DNA from: Plazaster borealis
Taxonomy: Eukaryota > Echinodermata > Asteroidea > Forcipulatida > Labidiasteridae
Assembly: GCA_021014325.1 (NCBI GenBank)
Contig: CM037462.1
Span: 620,001 to 684,000 of the forward strand
Reading direction: 5' to 3'
DNA: 64,000 nucleotides
In this document: piece after piece, positions 55,801-64,000 of the stretch
Layout: every line of letters starts with the position of its first letter
How positions within the stretch are numbered: the stretch's first letter is position 1
Made by a program: the position numbers and the translations under genes
The notes under the pieces: generated by a model
The model's input: only the letters and a program-made list of their open reading frames with translations
Databases searched by the model: none
What the model was told of the DNA's origin: nothing

Positions 55801-56926
55801 CCACAAACCAAATAGTCTGGTGACTATACTAAGCTTTGTACGTATAAAACCTTTGTCTTCGTGGAACAAGACATGATATGACCAACGCACGGATAAGGCG
55901 ATGCCGCAGGGGAATTTGAAAAAAAACACGTTTGCACGTGACGAAACAAAGTGCGAACCCTGTGCTCGTTTTGACGTCACCTTTTTGTTACAGCCATACA
56001 TGACACTCTTGAACGTGACAATCCAGACTCAAATAATGAAGACAATAATAAAGAAGAAGAATTCATTGTAAACGAAAGAAAGCAAGCTACACGAACAGAC
56101 TCGACTATTACATTGAGGCTTGCACGCTTTTCTTTGATGATTTAGGGGAACGGTGAGGTTAATTTTCTTACGACATGAAATTTCTTAAAGTCGTTTGAAA
56201 AATATTATATGATATTTATTATATATATAGAATAGCATGTACCGACATTGTCATCACTGCTACTATTGAAACGGATGACGTTTATGAGGTACAATTGAAT
56301 CCGCCTGAAGGCAACAAGGAAACGTGGATTCAAGTTTACAAATTATCAGCAAGGTTGATCATCTGATGGTTTTGTCATGCACGCAGCAACCCTTTATTTA
56401 CCATTACCCTACTTTATTGCACATAATAACATCAAAGGGCCAACTTTGTCTGGTTGCAGAGCTAGCCAACACGGTGTATTGTACAACATCGTAACCTCAG
56501 TGTTACAGACAATCCAGGACGAGCGGATCCGGGGGGTGGGATCCAAGGGGTCTGGACCCCCCCCCCCCAGCTATCGACGACCATTTTTAAAGCTATCATT
56601 TTTGTTTGGTAAACTTTAAACTCGGCAACCACATTACGCAAATCCCTACTCGCTACTAGACCCTCGTTCCTCTGTGGTACCACCCATCTTGTTTGTACGT
56701 GGGAGCAGTCCAATCATTATTTTCTCTTTGGAGACCTCTTTTTAAGGTTCCTGAGTCCGCACCGACTATAACAACTTAAAAATCCATGCCTCTGAACTTT
56801 AAACTTTAGTTTACAGAAAAGTTGGATCAACAACAACAAGGGCGCCATTTTGAATGTTAAAAGAGATAATCATCAGTGTCTTTTGTGCCTTGACACTATT
56901 TCTCCTACTGGAACCACCACAACTTA

Positions 56927-57135
56927 TAGAGCGGTCTCTAGTGCACGATCTAAGGGTAAAAGTCAGCTGAGTGTGGGCCCGAATCCCGGTCGTGACACCT
57001 TTGTTATTGAGCAAGACACTATTGCTTCCCTTCCCCCGAGAGTACAATGGGTACCTGCGAGGGCAGAGTTTGTGGATGTGAATGATTAGCAGCCTTTGCA
57101 CCCATTGGCTGCTTAAACGCCTACGGAGTACTCGA
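56927..57135 (+). repeat. SINE family B
   Basis: Head TAGAGCGGTCTCTAGTGCAC, degenerate B-box GGGCCCGAATCCCGG, body GGGTACCTGCGAGGGCAGAG. Same order as the minus-strand copy at 1051-1241. Confidence 0.65.
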
Positions 57136-59534
57136 TAATTTCCGGAGAACTCGATGATCAGGGGTTAAATAGTTTGAGGTGCTGTGAGGAACCGACTTGG
57201 CCTGGAAAAAGTAAGAGAGTGAGAGCTTATTGTGATGCTTTGGTATCTTGAGTTGGCACTGCACAGTGTTTCTCGTGCACTCAACTTGATAGGAAATGAG
57301 TTTACATCAAGTTTCATCATGTGCACATTTTTATAGCCACACGAGACAAAACGTAAAACTCTCACGGAAAACTCATGCCCACAAGTTCCCCAATTTTCAC
57401 AAAAAAGAGAGAAAGCAAAAAGTCACATAAATCACCGACCTGGCCGTGGAGTGAAAGAACTTGTGTGTAACATGAACACCGTAAAGGTAAATAATTGTTA
57501 CCGGTAGGCCTAACTTGCATCCTTTATAGAGACCTTTCCTCAGTTAATCTTCTTCACATGTTCGGCAGTCTAGTGTCAGCCTAACAACGCCTGACTTTCT
57601 CAGCGTTCCAATTTTAGTATCCACAGCTTCCGTACATGGTTAGTCTTTTGACGTACGGATTGCTCACTCGGATCGATAGTAACAACGTAATGTAGATCCC
57701 ATTTTGTATATAGGTCCTTAACCCGAGAAAACATAAACCTTGCACACCTTCGCCCGAAGGAGAAGCAATTGAGTTACACAATTACTATCCCAGGAAGTCT
57801 ATGTTGAGATTGTTAGAGAAAAATCAGCAGATTGAAAGATTTACTTACTTCAGTCAACAACACCCTACTGGTAACAAAAAAAAGCAATGAAGACAACCTG
57901 CATTTAAGATCTTCCAGATTATTCTCACAGTGATGTGCTTAACATCCTACCTTAAACACATAATACATTCCCCCCTTCGTATCTGCATTTTCGAAGCACG
58001 TGCCCAGTCAAGCATTTTGAATGACGATCAAATTTGATCAACCTCCACCCCCGGTGTACTGCAGAGAGATTGCTGGAAGCTGATGGCTAACTTGCAAACT
58101 CGGGCATCATGTGCAGAACCCTCCGAGTCGTGTGTTGTTGTATAGATGAAGTTATCAGGTCGCCCTTTCCTTCGTTTTGGTAATGTTTTAGTCAAGGTGT
58201 TTTAAAGGCTCTGCCGCAAAAAAGCAAAGCGCAGAAATACCATATATACGTCATCGGAGTTAAACTTTGCAACATTTGCTAAGATAAGCTGCTTCACTGT
58301 GCAACACAACATAGCAATAGTAATACAAATAATATAATAGTTCTGACATTATTTACTTGACTTTTACTTGGCAAAACGCTATAAGATTTGTCAATAATTG
58401 CTCTGGTGTAGGCAGGCTAGTGTTGAGAGTTGTTTTGACACCTTGTAAGACAGATTTCTGGAACCCTATTCAGATCTTCAAGCCCCAAGTGTTAAGATAA
58501 TCGTGTTTCCTCTTTCATGTGATACAAAAAGAGCCAGTGTGTTCATACATAAGTTATTGCAATCAAAGTTTATGTCACTTGTAAGCCTTCTTCTTAAGAA
58601 AACAGCTACGCAGGTTCTATTCCCAGGGTATATTCAGCCGCCCAGAAACATGCCACATTGAGATTTGTATAATCCATTTTGTATACACCGAACTGTCATC
58701 TTATAAAATCATAATTCTGCGAATTGTTGATTTGGAAAGATTCCAGTACGAATTATGTAGATAAGAATTATAGGCTTGCGCAGTATCTGGGTCAGATGGA
58801 TAGCGGAAAGGTCGCGTTCGGACAGGCGCCATCGCTCCCCACCCATCGAGACACACCGCTATGACATCGTAGCGGCTGGGGATGCCGGCTCAATATTAGG
58901 GTGAAATGCTGCAACGGATACGGGAAAGAAAGTGCAACAGGCAGGCAGTTGTCGTGAGCAGTAGCATTGGGATTGCTTTGATGGTTGTTACTGGCATCAG
59001 GTGGCAATTTGACACTCGAGGCGTCACCGAAATGATCAAGGAACTCTACTGGGAGGAAAGGGACCTGTACACGGCCAAGATGGTCTTGTCTCAAGTCAAT
59101 ATGATGAGTTCATTCTGACCTTTTTCTTTGTTTGGTCAGGTGATGACTGGACCAGTCGCTGGAAAATGGGAAATATTGTTATAACCGATTCTCCAGGGGG
59201 TTCTGGGCGCTGGATACGGCGGTATTGATGACCCGTCGGCAACATTCAAATTGAATAAAAATATAAAAGCACAATATGAGGTAAAACTCAAGGGGAATAT
59301 TGCTTAAAATAATAAAAGCTGATGTTTTCTTTTGAAGAGTAAATAATTCTATCAAGGGAAAAAGTAGTTCATTCTGTAAGGCCTGAAAGGTGGACAGACC
59401 TTTCACTTGCCCAATTATTACGAGGTTTCGTTTATTAACGGAATGGCATCTAACAATGGGGTACACTTGCGGCACGTGTTCGAGGTTGAGAGCATGATCA
59501 TTTCCATGCACAAACTTTGGATCACCCCCACGTT

Positions 59535-59738
59535 AAGTGGTCAAGCGCACTTGACTCATGCTCCATAGTGTTTCTGAACAGCAGAGTGTGGGTTCGAGTC
59601 CCGGTCTTGACACTTGTGTCCCAATGCAAGCCATTACTGCTTCGTCCTTCGGATGGGACGTAAAGCCGTTGGCAGGTTAAACGAACCCAGTACACTTATC
59701 GTTAAGGTAAGGGGTTCGCACTGGTGTTGCTGGAGCCA
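59535..59738 (+). repeat. SINE family A
   Basis: AGTGGTCAAGCGC, B-box GGGTTCGAGTCCCGG, then TTCGGATGGGACGTAAAGCC, ACACTTATCG and GGTGTTGCTGG. Most A-box bases before GTGG are lost. Confidence 0.8.
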
Positions 59739-61500
59739 CAACACCTTATGATGCTACATGTAAATATTATACATGTACAATTTGTCTTATAATTCCAAAC
59801 ATAGCCCCACCTGCGACCTGAAGACAATGTCACCCGGTCATTTTCGGAAAAATCCGGGAAAACCTATAACATTATAATTATTATAATGTGCAAGTAACGT
59901 TATTTCAATACTAAACAATTACAATCCATGTTTTCAAATACCCATAAACTTCCATTTTCAACATTTATGTTCCGCCCTACCTTAAAACGAGCATCTAAAT
60001 AACACACATCGTTTCTAGGTAGACATGTGCTTCCTAAAAGAAAACTGCTTTGGGTATAGTGTGTTCTCAAAACCCGATGCTGCGCCTTCCTTTCAAATCA
60101 CAACATTGTTTCAGTGACATTCATAATCGAGAAAGGCAAATGAAGTTGGTGATTAAAGTCCTGTTGAATCCCAGTACATGACTGACAACACAATCCACGC
60201 CCGGCTATGGGTACTCTAAATTGATCACTGCTCTAGAAGTGCTGTATTTAATACGACTAAGGAAGTACAAAAGGGACCGACCAAAGTATAATTGCATCTT
60301 AATTCACGGGTAGCCCAGCAACCTTCCTTTCCATTTGAGTGGAGAGTTTTAGTGAATAATGTTAAGGAGTTATTCAGTCCATAGAGGTAGCTAATGACCG
60401 ACAACCCCTGGGAAATCAAGATGTACAAAACCGTTTTACTGAAATACTGGCTTTGTGATTTGTAGAATGTCAAATTTAATATGATTTAATAGAAAACTAA
60501 TTGTAGATTTTGATTGTTTCGTTGGTTAGCTTCAATCAGTCAGACCATTCACTCAAACTGTATGCACTTAAACGGTTCGCCCCCGTTGTAAATTACTCAG
60601 ATTTGTATTTGTATATCATTTTAAGAGTGATCAACGCCCAACAGGAACTTCATAATTTTTGGAGAAGCCAAACAAAATATCAATCTAAAACTAAAAGGCA
60701 ACGATTTTCCTCCAACATCTTAAGCTAAACATGTCTTCACCGTCTCCTCGTGAAACCCACAATGGGAAAGTTTCGCGCATTATTCGAACATTTTTGGGGA
60801 ACCCCTTGGGGTTCCTTCGTACAAAAGTGCGAATGAAACGAAATTGCGCAATATAACGGGTCAACGTCAAATTACGCGCAAGACTTTATTGCGCATTCTT
60901 AATATACTAGCCACCTCTAGGCATTCTTTTCATTGATAGAAACAACCAACAGAAGCTCTTGTGACTTTGTGATTCCTTCTAAAAGATTGGCTTACAATAA
61001 TTCAATATGGCTGACCTACCGATTTGAGAAATTGCCGTGTAACACAATGTCGGAGAAATGAATCGTGTTGTCCCGATGACATTTCACCGACAAGGCTTAA
61101 GAACACCCCGCTACACGCAAATTAACCCGACTAGGAAGGTTTGTATGATTGTGAAATTATAGTCCCAAGCTCCAACTATACCTGACTTAAAATTAATTTA
61201 GCCGAAGGTCTATTGAAATATTAAATCAAAATATACTACGAGGGGGGTGAATTACCGATCATATTGAAATCTGATTCCGAGTTATGCCTGTGATCATGCA
61301 ATACAATAACAGCAATATCTATTGACGGCAAATGGCTTCCACGCATGTCAGTTTTTGTCTAATTGTCGGAAAAAAGTGGGAGAAAAGTTAACAAAATGCT
61401 TTGATAAACACGGGTTTTGAACCAATCAGTACGGTAATTTACCGGCAAGCGATTGCCCGGGGTTTGGAATCAAAACGCCAGTTTCCTACATAGTTCATAT

Positions 61501-62612
61501 AACCTCAAGTGAGGAATAGTGTGAGCACTTACCGCAAAGAGAGGGGTGGAGGTGCTGACTGGACGTCTTAACGAAGAAGGATGATGGAACGAAGAACGAA
61601 GTCGGGATGATGTTGGAGGGGGTGGTCACCGGTGGCGTTTTACGACTGTTCGCCCGCCGCACACATGGATCAGTTCCTATGCAATAACGAGAATACGGCA
61701 GAAACCAAAATAAGCTTCAGGCGTTTTCTTCATGGATATATCGGTTTATATACGACCTCCTTATCTCATCAGTGCATTGATTTAAGGGTGGGAAATAGAA
61801 AGAGGCAGGAGTTTCCAGCTTATAAAGAGGAACTGTGAAGTTTCTGCCGTCGCCCCGAAGGGTCGATATGGGTTATCACCCTGTTTCATTGAATGTTGCC
61901 TTATAGTGGTTTAACAAACAGCTTGGTATGAAGTTGAACACACCTGTGCGGGTGATTAAGTGGGGATTGTTAGCGCTGTCTATGGCACGTACTTGGGACG
62001 AGGTTGTAGCCCATCTACTGAATGATTGGTTTTAGCCGGTCAGCGCCAGACTATCTCCAGTGCACCGAATCTAACCCCGCGCAGCCGGTTTTCGCACCTA
62101 ATTTTCGCGTGCTGTCATCGATTATAATGGTCGCCCGCACGTCACTGCCAAATTTAATAACTGGGAGAATCAATTGAGATCTCGGGAGAGTGTGTTTTAG
62201 AATGCAGAGCATCTTGGTACACTTATACTGGTACAGCTTGGATTTAATGGAAGGTGAAGTGGGAAGGTGGAATTGGGGAATCAAACTTATTTTGTACTGC
62301 GCGTTCGTTTGATCGTTAAAAAAGAAAGGAAAAAGGCCTAATAACTGCCGCCTGATTGTGCAGGCAGCCATCTCTGTCTGTGAAAGTTACCACGCACTCT
62401 GTCATTTCCTTCAGTGCAAAAAGCTGAAGAAGTTTTAAAGTGAATGCAAACATCAGTTTGGAAGCGTTTATTTAGTCTGCCTCTGTGGTTTCAAGCAACA
62501 TATTTTAACCAATCAGTGATTATTGTGTGTACACCTTCCAACGACCCTCAGCTTAGTATTTACTAGAATTAAATCAAAGCATACGTTTTAACATTTTGAC
62601 CAACACCTTCCT
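61501..62612. other. Right-hand flank with one candidate splice donor
   Basis: On the minus strand TTTGCG|GTAAGTGCTCAC at 61533/61532 is a strong donor that could end a 5' exon (possibly of the GPCR, 8.3 kb away). No coding sequence is recognised. Confidence 0.2.
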
Positions 62613-62960
62613 TTAAAGGGTCTGTATACGTTTGGTAATTACTCATAAAATCAATGGCAATACAAACTTACTTGGTAAGGAGTACAGCAGCTTCTGATAG
62701 TGAAGCATTTTGAGAAACATTTCACTTTAATATGGTTATGGAAAAATATATCAGTTTTTACCCAAAAATATTTGAATCTGAGAAGCGTTACTGCAATAAC
62801 GTTTCTCAGAGTGTGTATTCCAATTGCAGATTAATCTTCCTGCGTGGACATAACCGCTCCACATTTTCGCGAAATCTCAAAAACGCTACCACAATCTACA
62901 ATTATATAGGATTGAAACAAACAGTGGGTTCCAATCACCAAACGTATACAATCCCTTTAA
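62613..62960 (+). mobile_element. MITE copy with intact ends (348 bp)
   Basis: TTAAAGGGTCTGTATACGTT at the left; AACGTATACAATCCCTTTAA at the right. The two ends are nearly exact complements with TTAA on both sides. Interior matches the copies at 11707 and 32937. Confidence 0.85.
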
Positions 62961-64000
62961 TGAAAGAAAAATTGTTACAGTAGCTAGGACATACTTTAAA
63001 AACTGTGGAGATGTTAAAACAATATATATCAATAAACAACACTTTTAAGTTTCCACGTCTGATTTGATAGGACAGCTGTACCGCAACCAATGACTTTATG
63101 GAGTGAATGTTTCTATTTAAAACATCAATCATAGTGCTTTCATCGGCCCTCATTCTTATTAGTGATAACCATTTAAGAAACTAAGCCCGTTGAGGGTTTA
63201 CAAAAATGTTCAGTGATCTCAAGTGTAATGCAATATCCTTGAACGTTCTTCAAGGTGACTTACAACTCGAAGACTGTTTCCACTGAGCTGATATGGTATA
63301 CTTTTTAGCTCAATTAAGGACGGCAAGAAACGGGGTTGCATTTCAGACGGCTTGCGACGCGGATACAGTCAAGATGTAACAGAACCGGACTAAATTGAGC
63401 TATGTCATTATTTATTGTTGTGACATTTCCCTGATAACAAAGTATAGTGAGAAGGACGTCAGAGGCACAGCACAACCCCGGCACCATACTAGAGCACATT
63501 CAAAACGCTTACCCGTAAACTGAGTATATAACACTTTGTGCGGGCCATAGTGACAGCGACTGTATCCATATTATGAATAAAAATGGTGTCTCCTTCATCA
63601 ATGCACACGGGCGCGTTATTAAAGAGGTTCCCGCCCCAGCCCCATGGTAAATACAGACGGCCTACATACAGCGTCGGAAGACATGAAACTAAACTAGACA
63701 TCCCTATTCTATAATCAAATTATATACAAACAACCCATCGAGATTCACAATACAATGTTGTGTTACAATACATACTGCATGTAGCAGGCCAATTTTTTAC
63801 TAGTTTTCCTGAAGATTTGTACCTTTTCACAAATCTGTTTCACGCCCGAATAACCCGGCCACTTTTTAAGACATGCTCTTTTTCAGAATCACCATCTACT
63901 TCAGATTGTCATCTCTTGCATTATTCTTTCATTCTTGGCGGGAACCTTCGTTTGTTCTTCGTTTATATGACAATATCAAAACTTCAGTCTCATGTTTTAT
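62961..64000. other. Right-edge sequence, nothing recognised
   Basis: AT-rich with no supported gene, repeat or RNA. Confidence 0.4.

Larger units (their letters stand above)
53210..61500. other. Upstream flank of the GPCR gene
   Basis: Three SINEs are present (listed separately). Other ORFs, such as 58792-59094 (-) and 58906-59118 (+), overlap each other in a somewhat GC-richer patch and match no family. Non-coding GPCR exons may be here but cannot be placed with confidence. Confidence 0.4.

Noticed and set aside
58792..59118. Overlapping ORFs of 100 and 70 codons
   Set aside because: Neither has a recognised domain, and they occupy the same bases on opposite strands.

Overview
The window is animal nuclear DNA. 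Its genes are split by GT-AG introns, it is AT-rich, and short inverted-repeat elements, tRNA-derived SINEs and simple repeats fill the intergenic space. The gene content (DIMT1, RPS28, NDUFA7, a DMRT2-type factor, a rhodopsin-family peptide GPCR) indicates a bilaterian. The repeated ~370-bp elements with TTAAAGG...CCTTTAA ends and GGTAATT subtermini resemble repeats I recall from sea-star genomes, so an echinoderm, probably an asteroid, is my best guess. This is inference; no search was run.

Layout. 0.7-5.1 kb (-): DIMT1, seven exons seen, the 3' part lies beyond the left edge. 7.8-9.1 kb (-): RPS28, two exons. 9.5-13.5 kb (+): NDUFA7, four exons, head-to-head with RPS28 over a 316-bp shared promoter interval. 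19.1-22.1 kb (+): a DMRT2-like DM-domain factor in two coding exons. 23.3-27.8 kb: a large imperfect palindrome. Each ~1.6-kb arm holds one intronless gene of unknown function, transcribed outward from a 1.4-kb CRE-containing spacer. 27.8-48.4 kb: no recognisable gene; mobile-element relics, one perfect-looking hairpin, a GC-rich island and a few doubtful small ORFs. 48.4-53.2 kb (-): a five-exon peptide GPCR with similarity to TRH receptors. 53.2-64 kb: SINEs and another inverted-repeat element, no recognised gene.

How the genes relate. DIMT1 and RPS28 both serve the small ribosomal subunit, and NDUFA7 serves respiratory complex I, so the left 14 kb is housekeeping. The DMRT factor and the GPCR are regulatory or developmental genes with long non-coding surroundings. 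The most unusual part is the mirrored gene pair at 23.3-27.8 kb. The two copies share a first 85 codons that differ by one silent base, and their 5' flanks and 3' UTRs are near-identical. Their C-termini have diverged strongly, which looks like ongoing gene conversion around a variable protein end. The function is unknown.

Limits: exon borders were read by eye from conserved protein sequence and splice consensus. Non-coding exons, transcription starts and poly(A) sites are guesses unless stated.
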